Assembly: GCF_000164695.2 (NCBI RefSeq)
Contig: NC_014643.1
Location: 806,001-870,000, forward strand
Direction: 5' to 3'
DNA length: 64,000 nt
Source: Rothia dentocariosa ATCC 17931
GTDB taxonomy: Bacteria; Actinomycetota; Actinomycetes; Actinomycetales; Micrococcaceae
This document shows, in pieces, positions 7,541 through 17,261 of this stretch. A program made the position numbers and the translations under genes. The notes beneath the pieces were generated by a model. That model saw only the letters and a list, made by a program, of their open reading frames with translations. It searched no databases and was not told the DNA's origin. Position 1 is the first letter of the stretch. Each line of letters begins with the position of its first letter.

Positions 7541-7936
7541 ATTTCAATCGTAGGTTCTCACACGAAAAATCTACAGAGGGCCGATACGCGCCCCGGGGAC
7601 TTTCGCTGAAAGTACAAGAATTTTGCATGAAAGCGACGTTTGATAGGGCGAGATATTTGATTGTGTGTTTAGTGCATGAAAACATGCTTTTCGCCACAAA
7701 ATATTTCTCAAACCCCACCTAAAACCATATTAACTGCGAAAATACGCACCAAAAACACACCATGATGCAGTCTTCAATCCCCCTTGCACCGCGACAAAAG
7801 GTTTGCCCGACTCTCAACCCCGATAAGATAGAAAGGACAAGACAAACTCGACGAGAGTCGCCGCATCCGGCGCATCCAACGTACGTACCGGATTGTTAGC
7901 GCGCCCCCGCCGAACGTTCAACGCCAAAGGAGCACT
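7541..7936. promoter_or_regulatory. Divergent promoter region upstream of pta
   Basis: A 396-base gap between the leftward thiamine-binding gene and rightward pta. It contains the small palindrome GCATG-AAAA-CATGC (about 7672-7685) and, nearer pta, TTGCCC (7803-7808) with TAAGAT (7824-7829), a possible -35/-10 pair with a short 15-base spacer that would give a leader of about 100 bases. No small gene with a good ribosome site was seen. Confidence 0.35.
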
Positions 7937-10030
7937 ATGACCACCGGCATTTATCTCTCGGCGATGACCCAGGACTCAGGCAAATCCCTGATCGCCTTGG
8001 GCCTCGCAGATTCCCTTGTGAAGCGCGCCGATCGAGTAGGCTTTTTCCGCCCCATTTTCAAGGGCGAAACTGCCAGCGATGACCCCATGATCCGCCTGAT
8101 GAAAGAGCACTTTAACCTCTCTGACGAGCAGGTGGGCGGCGCAGTATCGCTCACCGAGGCACTAGAGTTCATTGCGGAGGGCAACACCGAAGAAATTTCG
8201 GCCCGCGCGGTTTCCGCCTATGAAGAAATTGCCGCCCACAGCGATGTTGTGATCGTGGACGGCATATACCTGACCGCCCAGAACGCACTCGCCGTCGAGT
8301 TCGATCTCAACGCCCAGGTATCCCGCGATTTAGGTCTGCCCGTGATCGCTATCGTGGGTGCGAACGAGGCATCCCTCGAAGAGGCAACCAACGCCGTAGA
8401 GGTTGCACGTTCCGAACTTAAGGCAGCCAAGGTCGATCTGTTCTCGATTATCGTCAACCGTGCCGACCCCGAGCTGCGGGAGAGCATTGAGAAGAACGTT
8501 AAGCTGGGCGAGCATAAGTTCCCCGTCTACGTTCTGCCCGAAATCGCAGACTTGGGTAAGCCTACCATCGCGGAGGTCGTCTCCGCCCTCAAACTCGACG
8601 GTTCGCACCTGTCGCAGGAAGATCTTGGCCGTGACATTAACGAGATCAAGATTGCCGCAATGACCGTCTCAAACTTCCTCAACCAGTTTGCCGACGGCGA
8701 CTTCGTGATCGTTCCCGGCGACCGCGCCGATGTTGTGGCCGCGACCCTCGCATCCGCGCTTTCGCCCACGTTCCCGGCACCTTCGGGCATGCTGCTCACA
8801 GGCGGACTCAACAACCTGCCCGGCAATAACACCGCTGTGGGCAGCCTGCTTGAAAGCGCGCCTTTCCCAGTACTATCGACCGACCGTGACACCTTTAAGT
8901 CGGCGCGCGCTGTTTCCCGCGTGCACGGCAGCGTGATTAACGGCCAGGCCCGCAAGCTTGCGAGCGCATTCGGCGGCTGGGATGAATACGTGAACCAGGA
9001 AGAGCTGCTTTCACGCCTTGAGCTTGAGCGCCCGGCTTCGATGACCCCGCTGCGATTCCTGCACAACCTGATTGAGACCGCTCGTGCGAACCGCCGTTCC
9101 GTGGTTCTGCCTGAGGGCTATGATGTGCGTATTCTGCGTGCAGCCGAGATGATTGCACGCCGCGATTTCTGTGACCTGATTCTGCTGGGCAACCCGGATA
9201 AGATTTCGGAAATCTGCCAGGCTGAGGGTATTAACTTGCCTGCCTCGATTCGTATTATCGACATTGCGAATAACGAATACAGTGAGGATTTTGCGGCGAC
9301 TTATGCTGAGCTGCGCGCGCACAAGGGCATGACTATTGAGGGCGCGCGTGAACGCATGAGCGATCCCTCGTATTTCGGTACGATGCTGGTTTACAAGGGT
9401 CTTGCGGATGGCATGGTCTCGGGCGCTATCAACACGACCGCGAACACGATTCGCCCCTCGCTGGAGTTCATTAAGACCCGCCCGGGCACCAAGATTGTGT
9501 CTTCGGTGTTCCTGATGCTCATGGAAGACCGCGTGCTGGTGTACGGCGACTGTGCCGTGAACCCGAACCCGAATGCTGAGCAGCTGGCGGATATTGCGAA
9601 GGCTTCCGCCGAGACTGCGCGCCAGTTCGGGGTTGATCCGAAGGTGGCTATGCTGTCGTACTCGACCGGTACCTCCGGTTCCGGTGCGGATGTGGATGTG
9701 GTGCGCGAGGCCACCGAGATTGTGCGCGCCTCTAACCCGGATTTCGCGGTGGAGGGTCCGATTCAGTACGACGCGGCCTCGAACATGTCGATTGCTTCAA
9801 CCAAGATGCCCGACAGCCAGGTGGCGGGTCAGGCGACCGTGTTCATCTTCCCCGACCTGAACACCGGCAACAACACCTACAAGGCTGTGCAGCAGTCTTC
9901 GGGTGCACCCGCCGTTGGCCCCGTGCTGCAGGGTCTGCGCAAGCCCGTGAACGACCTTTCACGCGGTACCACCGTTGAGGACATCATCAACACGGTGGCG
10001 ATCACCGCTATCCAGGCGCAGGGGATGTAA
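7937..10030 (+). CDS. pta: Phosphate acetyltransferase (BioD-DRTGG-PTA type)
   Basis: A 697-residue enzyme interconverting acetyl-CoA and acetyl phosphate. Three parts are visible: an N-terminal BioD-like P-loop domain (TTGIYLSAMTQDSGKSL, residues 1-200), a DRTGG regulatory domain (about 215-330) and the catalytic PTA/PTB domain (about 370-690), with motifs such as VVLPEGYDVRILRAAEM, ATAQ-like SYSTGTSGSG and IQYDAASN. This is the long class II architecture. Start ATG has AAAGGAG 6 bases upstream. Acetate kinase, often next door, is not present: downstream lies a terminator, then toxin-antitoxin genes on the other strand. Confidence 0.96.
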   Translation: MTTGIYLSAMTQDSGKSLIALGLADSLVKRADRVGFFRPIFKGETASDDPMIRLMKEHFNLSDEQVGGAVSLTEALEFIAEGNTEEISARAVSAYEEIAAHSDVVIVDGIYLTAQNALAVEFDLNAQVSRDLGLPVIAIVGANEASLEEATNAVEVARSELKAAKVDLFSIIVNRADPELRESIEKNVKLGEHKFPVYVLPEIADLGKPTIAEVVSALKLDGSHLSQEDLGRDINEIKIAAMTVSNFLNQFADGDFVIVPGDRADVVAATLASALSPTFPAPSGMLLTGGLNNLPGNNTAVGSLLESAPFPVLSTDRDTFKSARAVSRVHGSVINGQARKLASAFGGWDEYVNQEELLSRLELERPASMTPLRFLHNLIETARANRRSVVLPEGYDVRILRAAEMIARRDFCDLILLGNPDKISEICQAEGINLPASIRIIDIANNEYSEDFAATYAELRAHKGMTIEGARERMSDPSYFGTMLVYKGLADGMVSGAINTTANTIRPSLEFIKTRPGTKIVSSVFLMLMEDRVLVYGDCAVNPNPNAEQLADIAKASAETARQFGVDPKVAMLSYSTGTSGSGADVDVVREATEIVRASNPDFAVEGPIQYDAASNMSIASTKMPDSQVAGQATVFIFPDLNTGNNTYKAVQQSSGAPAVGPVLQGLRKPVNDLSRGTTVEDIINTVAITAIQAQGM

Positions 10031-10071
10031 GCCGCGGTTAAACACCACGAACGCTTCAGCAAAAACCAGAT

Positions 10072-10116
10072 AAAACCCCGGAGTGCAGCAGTGTTTCTGC
10101 GCCCCGGGGTTTTTCT
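10072..10116 (+). terminator. Terminator of pta
   Basis: AAAACCCCGG ... CCGGGGTTTTT hairpin with a T run, 41 bases after the pta stop. The A-rich left side may also let it serve the convergent hepT gene. Confidence 0.85.
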
Positions 10117-10134
10117 GTTTCAGCCTACGACGGG

Positions 10135-10488
10135 TTACAGGTCGGGAAGAGATGATGCCTGCAAAGTCTCCAACTCTTGCATCACACCTGATAGGTGCTG
10201 TGAAGCTATGCGCCACACAATATTGAGGTCGATATCGCCGTAACCATGAGAGATAACATTACGCAATCCGATCAGGCGGTGCCAGCTCTCACTATGGTGA
10301 GCCTGGTAATAATCAGGAAACTGCTGACGAATTTTAGACAGATTCTCGCCCATTTCCTGCAGCCGCATACAAATAGCATCTTGTATAAGCTCTGATTCAA
10401 AAAATGCTTCTGCAGACTCTGGGGTGTAACGCTGCACGCGTCTGCCTGCATCAAGCGCCATGATGATGTAAGGGTCTGGAACTTTCAC
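10135..10488 (-). CDS. hepT: HepT-like toxin (HEPN ribonuclease family)
   Basis: A 117-residue HEPN-domain protein (DUF86). The catalytic Rx4HxY motif is intact as R-NVIS-H-GY near residue 77. In characterised MntA/HepT pairs HepT is an RNase toxin held inactive when its partner AMPylates the tyrosine of this motif. The GTG start overlaps the stop of the upstream mntA (GTGA), so the pair is translationally coupled. It sits between pta and the copper operon, convergent with pta. Strong family match; toxicity here is untested. Confidence 0.88.
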   Translation of the reverse strand: MKVPDPYIIMALDAGRRVQRYTPESAEAFFESELIQDAICMRLQEMGENLSKIRQQFPDYYQAHHSESWHRLIGLRNVISHGYGDIDLNIVWRIASQHLSGVMQELETLQASSLPDL

Positions 10489-10787
10489 AACGGCAGCTCC
10501 GTCAAGTCGGGTTCGATGTAAGGGCGAAAAACAGGCTTAATAGAGGTCAGTACGTCGACCGGGTACCCTGTAATCTGCTCAAGCTCCTCAGATAACCGCA
10601 ACAATACGCCGTAATCTGGGGAGTCTTTCATCTCTATCAAAAAATCAAGATCACTGGCGGGGGTAAGCTCGCCGCGTGCCGCGCTACCGAATAGGTGTGC
10701 TTTAACCACCCCATACTTCCGCAGGGTATTGAGCACCGTTTGCTCGTGCGGAAGCGTATAGACCGATTGAGGGTGTGGTGCACGCAT
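10485..10787 (-). CDS. mntA: MntA-like nucleotidyltransferase antitoxin
   Basis: A 100-residue minimal nucleotidyltransferase. The active-site motif GSx10DxD is exact: GS-AARGELTPAS-DLD at about residues 34-48. In known systems this protein transfers AMP onto the tyrosine of HepT and neutralises it. It is first in a two-gene unit with hepT. It is divergent from csoR with only 68 bases between the starts, so its promoter must overlap or abut the CsoR-type operator. Confidence 0.88.
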   Translation of the reverse strand: MRAPHPQSVYTLPHEQTVLNTLRKYGVVKAHLFGSAARGELTPASDLDFLIEMKDSPDYGVLLRLSEELEQITGYPVDVLTSIKPVFRPYIEPDLTELPL

Positions 10788-10826
10788 AAAGCCAATATAT
10801 CAAATCACTTTCACCACCTCTTGATA

Positions 10827-10845
10827 TATACCCCCCTAGGGTATA
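10827..10845. promoter_or_regulatory. CsoR-type operator
   Basis: Palindrome TATACCC-CCCTA-GGGTATA ending 10 bases before the csoR ATG. The G/C-tract core flanked by TAC/GTA matches sites bound by apo-CsoR in other bacteria. It should repress csoR-copZ-orf-copA until Cu(I) binds CsoR. Confidence 0.8.
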
Positions 10846-10855
10846 CACTGGATCT

Positions 10856-11179
10856 ATGACAAACCGTGATTCCTCAGCACAGCCACACGGGTACACCCCA
10901 AACAAGGAGGCGCATTTGAAGCGCCTGCGCCGCATCGAAGGGCAAGTGCGCGGTATCGCCCGCATGGTCGAGGAAGACAAGTACTGTATTGATGTGCTTA
11001 CTCAGGTCGCGGCGGTTTCCAAAGCGCTTCACGCAGTCTCACTCAACCTGCTCGAAGAACATATGGGGCATTGCGTCACCAACGCCGCAATTGAATCCGA
11101 ACGTACAGGTGATGCGACAATAGTTGATGAGAAAATAAAAGAGGCAACCGCCGCCATATCCCGCATGATGCGCAGCTGA
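10856..11179 (+). CDS. csoR: CsoR-family copper-sensing repressor
   Basis: A 107-residue all-helical repressor. The Cu(I) ligands C44, H69 and C73 are present with the family spacing (25 and 4 residues), and Y43 precedes the first cysteine as in characterised CsoR. The sequence KRLRRIEGQVRGIARMVEEDKYC is typical of the family. It is first in the operon with copZ, a small orf and copA, preceded by a matching palindrome. Apo-protein should bind DNA and Cu(I) should release it. Confidence 0.92.
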   Translation: MTNRDSSAQPHGYTPNKEAHLKRLRRIEGQVRGIARMVEEDKYCIDVLTQVAAVSKALHAVSLNLLEEHMGHCVTNAAIESERTGDATIVDEKIKEATAAISRMMRS

Positions 11180-11236
11180 CATGCGGGCGGCGCATCCACA
11201 AGTTTTGTAATTCCAAAAATTCTGGAAGGAAACATC

Positions 11237-11452
11237 ATGGCAATCACCACCGTCAAAGCAACCGGCCTCACCTGCAACCACTGCGCCATGAGCGTGAGTG
11301 AAGAAGTCGGCGAAGTTCCGGGCGTCACCGGCGTGAACGTAGACGTGGTCAAAGACGGCGTTTCGACCGTCACCATCGAGCACGAAGGCACCCTCAATAC
11401 GCAAGCCGTAGCGGACGCCATCGTCGAAGCTGGCTTCACTCCCGCCGTCTAA
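11237..11452 (+). CDS. copZ: CopZ-like copper chaperone
   Basis: A 71-residue ferredoxin-like HMA domain with the metal-binding CNHC motif (C13, C16) in loop 1. Such proteins hand Cu(I) to CopA and to CsoR. Ribosome site GGAAGGAAAC lies directly before the ATG. It is in the csoR operon, 57 bases after csoR and 2 bases before the next orf. Confidence 0.9.
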   Translation: MAITTVKATGLTCNHCAMSVSEEVGEVPGVTGVNVDVVKDGVSTVTIEHEGTLNTQAVADAIVEAGFTPAV

Positions 11453-11454
11453 TC

Positions 11455-11892
11455 ATGGCGTATTCTCCGCAGTACCAGGCAATGGCGGTCGGGGCAGTGC
11501 GCGCACTCGTAGGCACCGAGAACATTCACCTGACCGAGGCGATTTCCCGCGTGGCACGGCAGATGGGGCTCGACTCCGATCTGCTGGATGCGTGGGTGCG
11601 CGACTCCACCCCCTACACGGCGCGCGAGGATCAGCGCGGGCTGAAGCGACGGGGCGCATCGCGAATATATTCCTCACAGGATCATGCGGCGAATACCCCC
11701 GCAGACGGCACCGGCGATAATCTGCATCCCGGTGTGCACGGCACCGCATACGACGCCCTCGCTCAACGCCGCACATTCAGGCGTGCTGCCCTCACGCGGG
11801 TTCGCGGGGTGAACGATCGAGGCTCGAAACTAACCGGGCAGCGACCGCGCAGCAACCGTGCCGATGGACTGCCGGACGAAGGCGAAGTATAG
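11455..11892 (+). CDS. Unknown protein with transposase-like HTH, inside copper operon
   Basis: A 145-residue protein whose ATG comes two bases after the copZ stop, so it is probably co-translated. Residues 1-50 (YSPQYQAMAVGAVRALV...ISRVARQMGLDSDLLDAWVR) follow the pattern of the HTH_Tnp_1 domain found at the N-terminus of IS3-type transposase OrfA. The rest is polar, basic and probably disordered (KRRGASRIYSS..., QRPRSNRADG), with no catalytic domain and no insertion-sequence ends nearby. It could be a domesticated transposase fragment acting as a DNA-binding protein, or a decaying relic. Confidence 0.5.
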   Translation: MAYSPQYQAMAVGAVRALVGTENIHLTEAISRVARQMGLDSDLLDAWVRDSTPYTAREDQRGLKRRGASRIYSSQDHAANTPADGTGDNLHPGVHGTAYDALAQRRTFRRAALTRVRGVNDRGSKLTGQRPRSNRADGLPDEGEV

Positions 11893-11966
11893 ATCAGGGC
11901 GGACTGCAGCAGGCAAAGCCCGAAGACAGCACAGCATCGTGAGCATTGAGAACCGAGGCGAAGAAC

Positions 11967-14366
11967 ATGGGTAACTCAACTCAAACAGCATCCACCACAG
12001 CTGAGAACGACCATTCTCTTTTCGATTCCTCGGCTAATGGCGGGCAGACGCGCATTATCCACCTGGATGTTCAGGGCATGACGTGCGCATCCTGCGTGGG
12101 TCGCGTGGAACGTAAACTCCGCAAAATTCCGGGGGTTGATCCCGCCGTGAACCTGCCGCTGGAGTCTGCGCGCGTGATCGTTCCCGCCGATATTACCGAT
12201 GAGCAGATCATTGAAACGGTCAATAACGCCGGGTATACGGCATCGCTCAAAACCGAGGTTCGCGATGCAGAGTCCGAAGAGACGACCAACGCGCGCAGTG
12301 GGGGCTTGGGGTGGCGCATCGTTGTGGCGTTATTGCTGGGTGTGCCGATTTTCTTGATTTCGATGTTCCCCACGTTCCAGTTCCCGCACTGGGGCTGGGT
12401 GCTTGCGCTTATCACGCTGCCGGTTGCGGTCTATAGCGCCGAGCCGTTTCACCGCGCCGCTCTCACGAACGCACGCCACTTCAGCAGCACGATGGACACG
12501 CTGGTTTCTCTCGGGGTGATTGTCGCCTACCTGTATTCACTCGCACAGCTGTTCATGAACCCCGGGCTGACCGAGCATGTTCACCCCATGCAGGGGGGCA
12601 TTCTCGGCATGTTCTTGAGCGGTAACCATGCGCCACTGTATTTTGATTCGGCGTCGATGGTGACTTTATTCCTGCTGATCGGGCGGGCAGTTGAGCACCG
12701 TACACGAACCCGCTCTTCCGAGGCTCTGCGCACCCTGCTGAGCCTGGGAGCACGCACCGCGACCCTGCTTCGCACCGACAAGCGGGGAACCACGCGCGAG
12801 GTGCAGATTCCGGTCGAGGATCTGTTGCCGGGAGACGAATTCTTGGTGCGCCCGGGTGAAAAAATCGCTACCGACGGCACGGTTATTGCAGGGTCTTCCG
12901 CCGTGGATGCCTCCCTGCTGACCGGCGAATCGGTGCCTGTCGAGGTTTCGGTGGGCGATGCGGTCACCGGCGCAACCCTGAACACCTCCGGGTCGCTGAC
13001 GGTGCGCGCCACCCGCGTGGGCTCTGAGACGACGCTCGCAAAAATGGGTGAGCTGGTTGCCGCCGCCCAGGAAACGAAGGCACCCATCGCGCGCCTTGCC
13101 GACCGTGTTTCTGCGATTTTCGTGCCAACAATTCTGGTGATTTCACTCCTGACTCTCATCGGGTGGCTGGCTGTATCGCACGATGTGCCGCGTGCGTTCA
13201 ACGCGGCGGTTTCGGTGCTGGTGATCGCCTGTCCGTGCGCACTCGGTCTGGCTACCCCCACGGCGCTGCTGGCGGGCACCGGGCGCGGCTCGCAGCTGGG
13301 CATACTGATTCGCAACGCGCAGGTGCTGGAAACTACGTATGCGGTGAACCGCATCGTGCTGGATAAAACCGGGACCGTCACCGAAGGTACAATGCGCGTG
13401 GCACGCTTTGGAACCTTCGACGATTTCACCGAAGTCACAGACGACAACGCCTCTTCAAAGAGCGAACGTTCTGTATCTATTCTGAGCGATGCCGCAGCCG
13501 TGGAGGCACTGAGCGAGCATCCAATAGCCCATGCTATTGCGCGTTTTGCGACAGAAAATTATGGAGCATTTCTCGGTACCGTTGAGAACTTTGAGGGCGT
13601 GCCCGGAGGCGTGCGCGGCGAGCTCGTGCGCACTCGGGGCGAGGGGGAGTCCCGCCGCCTGGTGCTGGTGGGCACCCCCGAATACCTGCTGCAGGCGGGC
13701 GTTCCCCTCACTGAGAAGCAGCATCAGATGCTTGAGCAAACGCGTTCGGAAGGGCTGACCACCGTGGCTGTGGCTCGCGCGATCGGCACAAAGGACCCCT
13801 TGCCTGTCGGGCTCATCGCACTGGCAGACTCCCCCAAACCCGAGTCGGCGCAGGCTATCGCCGAGCTTCACGAACTGGGCTTAGAACCCACGCTGCTGAC
13901 TGGTGACGCCCCCGAAGTTGCCCAGGCTATCGCATCCAGCGTGGGGATTAATCCTGAAAACGTCTTTGCGGGGGTCACGCCCGAACGTAAATCTGAGGTT
14001 ATCGCGAAGCTTCAAGATGAAGGCTACCGGGTGGCGATGGTTGGCGACGGCGTGAACGATGCGCCTGCCCTGGCCCGCGCAGACCTGGGCATGGCGATGG
14101 GCTCGGGTACGGATGTTGCGGTGCAGGCTTCGGATATTGTGCTGATGCGCTCGGATATGCGCGCGATCCCCACGTCGCTGCGGCTTTCGCGGGCGACTTT
14201 GCACACCATCAAGTCGAATCTGTTCTGGGCGTTCGCATACAACACTATCGCGGTGCCGGTCGCAGCGGCAGGGTTGCTGAACCCGATGATTGCGGGCGCG
14301 GCCATGGCGTTCAGTTCGGTGTTTGTGGTGCTCAATTCGATGCGCCTCACCCGATTTGAGCGTTAG
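11967..14366 (+). CDS. copA: Cu(I)-exporting P-type ATPase
   Basis: A 799-residue P1B-1 ATPase that pumps Cu(I) out of the cytoplasm. It shows one N-terminal HMA domain with CASC, paired transmembrane helices, the actuator motif TGES, the intramembrane [14 protein letters not shown] with the CPC copper site, phosphorylation motif DKTGT, the SEHPIAHA loop and the hinge [11 protein letters not shown]. The ATG at 11967 has GAGG about 9 bases upstream. An in-frame TTG at 11946 is less likely. Last gene of the csoR operon. Confidence 0.95.
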   Translation: MGNSTQTASTTAENDHSLFDSSANGGQTRIIHLDVQGMTCASCVGRVERKLRKIPGVDPAVNLPLESARVIVPADITDEQIIETVNNAGYTASLKTEVRDAESEETTNARSGGLGWRIVVALLLGVPIFLISMFPTFQFPHWGWVLALITLPVAVYSAEPFHRAALTNARHFSSTMDTLVSLGVIVAYLYSLAQLFMNPGLTEHVHPMQGGILGMFLSGNHAPLYFDSASMVTLFLLIGRAVEHRTRTRSSEALRTLLSLGARTATLLRTDKRGTTREVQIPVEDLLPGDEFLVRPGEKIATDGTVIAGSSAVDASLLTGESVPVEVSVGDAVTGATLNTSGSLTVRATRVGSETTLAKMGELVAAAQETKAPIARLADRVSAIFVPTILVISLLTLIGWLAVSHDVPRAFNAAVSVLVIACPCALGLATPTALLAGTGRGSQLGILIRNAQVLETTYAVNRIVLDKTGTVTEGTMRVARFGTFDDFTEVTDDNASSKSERSVSILSDAAAVEALSEHPIAHAIARFATENYGAFLGTVENFEGVPGGVRGELVRTRGEGESRRLVLVGTPEYLLQAGVPLTEKQHQMLEQTRSEGLTTVAVARAIGTKDPLPVGLIALADSPKPESAQAIAELHELGLEPTLLTGDAPEVAQAIASSVGINPENVFAGVTPERKSEVIAKLQDEGYRVAMVGDGVNDAPALARADLGMAMGSGTDVAVQASDIVLMRSDMRAIPTSLRLSRATLHTIKSNLFWAFAYNTIAVPVAAAGLLNPMIAGAAMAFSSVFVVLNSMRLTRFER

Positions 14367-14537
14367 CCCGGTTTGGGACGGGGGGCTTCGTCTTTTGTGC
14401 GTCTTTGCGCAAATCCCTTGTACTCCCCTGCTGACGCTGGCATGATAAGAGGAATCATATGACCGCACTATTTTCAGGGGTATGACTCTGAAATTTGTGG
14501 TGCAGGTAATACGTGCCGAAGCATCCGGGAGATTCAC

Positions 14538-15230
14538 ATGCCCAAATTAACCCCGCAAATGTTCACATTCCTCAACGACCCACCGGTCGAAGACACACTC
14601 TATGACCTCTACGACGCCACGCTCAAGCAGGGCAAGCGCATGTTCATACATTTTCTGCCGAAAATCCACCAGATTTTAGGCAGGGGGATTGATTGGGAGA
14701 CCGAGAACGAAGATTTTTATACCGATAAATACATCCCCATAACCCCGCAGCAGGGAGAGTTTCTGTATATGCAGGCGCTGGCGAGCGGCGCGCGGAATAT
14801 CGTTGAGTTTGGTACGTCCTACGGCATCTCGACGCTGTATCTTGCCGCCGCCGCAAAACGCAATGGCGGGCGCGTAATCACCTGCGAATATGTGCCTCAT
14901 AAGGCTGAGGCCGCGCGGAAAAATTTTGAGCGGGCGGGGCTTGCGGACTATATCGAGCTGCGCGAAGGCGATGCGCTGAAGACCCTGCAAGACCTGGATT
15001 TCAGCCCCGATTTTGTACTTCTCGACGGGTGGCCTGACCTGGTGCTTCCCGTCTTTCAGCTGTTGGAGCCGCATCTTGCCGACCGCGCCGTGATTGCCGT
15101 AGACGATGTTGAAGGATTTGGTCCGTCTATGGAAGATTACCTCGACTATGTGCGCACCCCCGCCAACGGATACGTCTCAGTAACCATGCACCCGAGCAAA
15201 GCCCTGGAATACACCGTAAAAGTGGCGTAA
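14538..15230 (+). CDS. Class I SAM-dependent O-methyltransferase
   Basis: A 230-residue cytoplasmic enzyme with the catechol O-methyltransferase-type fold. The SAM site is IVEFGTSYGISTLYLA (about residues 89-104), followed by GRVITCEYVPHKAEAARKNF. The catalytic or metal aspartate region is FSPDFVLLDGWPD, and AVIAVDDVEGFGPSM follows. The N-terminal 70 residues form an extra helical region. GGGAG lies ahead of the ATG. The gene stands alone, 171 bases after copA. Substrate unknown. Confidence 0.8.
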   Translation: MPKLTPQMFTFLNDPPVEDTLYDLYDATLKQGKRMFIHFLPKIHQILGRGIDWETENEDFYTDKYIPITPQQGEFLYMQALASGARNIVEFGTSYGISTLYLAAAAKRNGGRVITCEYVPHKAEAARKNFERAGLADYIELREGDALKTLQDLDFSPDFVLLDGWPDLVLPVFQLLEPHLADRAVIAVDDVEGFGPSMEDYLDYVRTPANGYVSVTMHPSKALEYTVKVA

Positions 15231-15302
15231 ACACTGGCGTGCCCACGCCCCATCTCATCACAACCAAATAGATTATAGTTTCAAAAGGAAAGGTAGTCCC
15301 TG

Positions 15303-15731
15303 ATGAAAACTTTACCTATTATCTGGCAGCACCTTGTCAATGCCGAAAAACAAACCTGCTCACGGTGCGGTACAACAGGTGAGGAGCTGCGCAAGGCTTT
15401 ACAGGTATTGGAAGCTGAGCTCTTGCCTCAGGGTATTCAGCCTCATCTGGAAATCCGTACAATGAGTGAAGAAGAATTCTTGACTCATCCTGAGGAATCC
15501 AATCGTATCTGGATTATGGGTGTACCCCTGGAAGATCTAGTGGGTGGGATACAGGGAAGCAGCACCTGCGACGATGTGTGCCACGGTGAACAGTGCCGAA
15601 CCGTCGAGTCCCAGGGGAAAACATATGATGCAGTTCCAGCCTCTCTGATTGTGCAGGCCGCTCACCGGGCTCTTTCACTCGAAAAACCAGCTGAAGATCG
15701 GCGGCAGTTTGTCCAAACGATATGTTGTTAG
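15303..15731 (+). CDS. DUF2703 cysteine-rich protein
   Basis: A 142-residue protein matching the DUF2703 pattern: LPIIWQ at the start, TCSRCGTTGEEL near residue 19, and a second cysteine cluster STCDDVCHGEQCRT around residues 87-100. Eight or so cysteines in paired arrangements suggest metal or redox binding. It ends in CC. AAAGGAAAGG precedes the ATG. The 3' neighbour is a nitroreductase 132 bases on. Members of this family often sit near metal or arsenic genes, but function is unknown. Confidence 0.7.
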   Translation: MKTLPIIWQHLVNAEKQTCSRCGTTGEELRKALQVLEAELLPQGIQPHLEIRTMSEEEFLTHPEESNRIWIMGVPLEDLVGGIQGSSTCDDVCHGEQCRTVESQGKTYDAVPASLIVQAAHRALSLEKPAEDRRQFVQTICC

Positions 15732-15863
15732 CCGTAGGAGCACATCTAAAGCACGCTTTGGGCAACGCAGTCAATCACGCTGTGCGAAAAAACCGGCGGG
15801 AGGCGCATCCCTGCTCGATATACTAAATTCCGTCATAGAAACCCAGCACAGAAAAGGAAAACC

Positions 15864-16523
15864 ATGATTCTCACTCGTGAACAAGCAATTGAAATTTTCA
15901 AGCGTCGCGTTTCTACCCGCTCCTACGACCCCGCCCGTACAATCAGCGACAAAGACTTTAACACAATCCTTGAGTTCGGCCGCCTCTCCCCCAGCTCGGT
16001 TGGTTCCGAGCCGTGGAAATTTCTGGTGATACAGAATAAAGAGCTACGTGAGAAGCTCAAGCCTATCGCCTGGGGTATGGCAAACACGCTCGATGACGCC
16101 AGCCATGTGGTGATTATTGTGGCGAAGAAGAACGCCCGCTATGATTCCGATTTCCTGCTGCAAGCGCTAGCGAAGCGCAATCTTCCCGAAGACCAGATGC
16201 AGATGGCGCTGGATATGTACAAAAACTTCCAGGTGCACGATATGAAGATCGCCGACGACGAGCGTGCCCTTTTCGAGTGGACTAGGAAGAACACTTATAT
16301 TGCGCTAGGGAATATGCTCACGGGCGCAGCAATGCTCGGCATCGATTCCTGCCCCGTTGAAGGCATGGACTACGATGCGGTCACCCAGCTCCTCACCGAG
16401 GAAGGGCTTCTCGACCCTGAGGATTACGGCGTATCCGTTGCCGCAACCTTCGGCTACCGCTCGCGCGAGATCGACCCGAAGCCACGCAAGCCGCTTGATG
16501 AGCTCGTTGTGTGGGCCAAGTAG
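15864..16523 (+). CDS. NAD(P)H nitroreductase family protein
   Basis: A 219-residue FMN enzyme of the NfsB/FRP type. FMN-phosphate contacts are in RRVSTRSYDP (residues 14-23) and the isoalloxazine region in LSPSSVGSEPWKFLVI. The C-terminal GIDSCPVEGMD is the family's second FMN loop. AAAAGGAAAACC precedes the ATG. A second, diverged nitroreductase lies 0.7 kb downstream. These dimers reduce quinones, nitroaromatics or flavins; the physiological substrate is not visible. Confidence 0.9.
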   Translation: MILTREQAIEIFKRRVSTRSYDPARTISDKDFNTILEFGRLSPSSVGSEPWKFLVIQNKELREKLKPIAWGMANTLDDASHVVIIVAKKNARYDSDFLLQALAKRNLPEDQMQMALDMYKNFQVHDMKIADDERALFEWTRKNTYIALGNMLTGAAMLGIDSCPVEGMDYDAVTQLLTEEGLLDPEDYGVSVAATFGYRSREIDPKPRKPLDELVVWAK

Positions 16524-16806
16524 TCTGCTCTCCCTGAGTTCCCGCGCGGGACTCTTATCTGGGGGTCGGGTTCAGGTACTTAGCAGCCTGCCCGGTCCCC
16601 TAATTTACCCGGTTTCTGCACTCACTGGGCGTACCTATGCGCTGGCGCTTCACTAGTGGAATGAGTCGGTGCTACGTTCCGTGTCGCTGGTGCGTGAACA
16701 CGGATTTTCCCCACTAACCCCGCTCCTGGGACATTTCGATGCGCACACGGTCACCGAAAACTGGTTCACCGGGTAGCTTCCCGCCCGGTCTCTTCGTACC
16801 GGCCAG

Positions 16807-17067
16807 CTATTCTTTGCGGTGTTCCCGGTATTTATCGTGTGCCGTGCGACCAAGTTTCTTTCCGGTTTTTGTGGCGATTTTGCGTTCCGCTTTATGGGCG
16901 GCGCGTTGGGAGGTATCGCCCGAATCCCGCATAATACCCTTGAGAATAACGGCACCGATAGCCACGAACGCGATAACAACAACTGCAAGCACAACGGGGA
17001 GTATCCAGCCGGGCGCATCAGCCTGTTCGTTGAGGGTATCGTGGGCGAGAATGTTCAGAAGTATCAC
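16807..17067 (-). CDS. Small single-pass membrane protein
   Basis: An 86-residue protein with one hydrophobic helix (about residues 22-44, ILPVVLAVVVIAFVAIGAVIL) and a highly charged, basic C-terminal tail (AERKIATKTGKKLGRTAHDKYREHRKE). The GTG start has an unusually good ribosome site, AGGAGG, four bases upstream. It is divergent from the nitroreductase at 17262. No family is recognised; the tail would face the cytoplasm by the positive-inside rule. Confidence 0.6.
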   Translation of the reverse strand: MILLNILAHDTLNEQADAPGWILPVVLAVVVIAFVAIGAVILKGIMRDSGDTSQRAAHKAERKIATKTGKKLGRTAHDKYREHRKE

Positions 17068-17261
17068 GGAGCCTCCTCGTTCTTATACTGCGCCTGCTTC
17101 TTTCCACTATAAAACCTGTGCTCACAAGGCGCTTTATACGGCATCGCGTTCGCTTAAATATCCAAAATTATGCGTGAATTCCGCACCCGTAAACGATAGT
17201 CTTAAAGGTGAGGGTTAGTTTTATATGCCTTCGGAACGCCGCTGTGGAAAGGAGTCGCATA

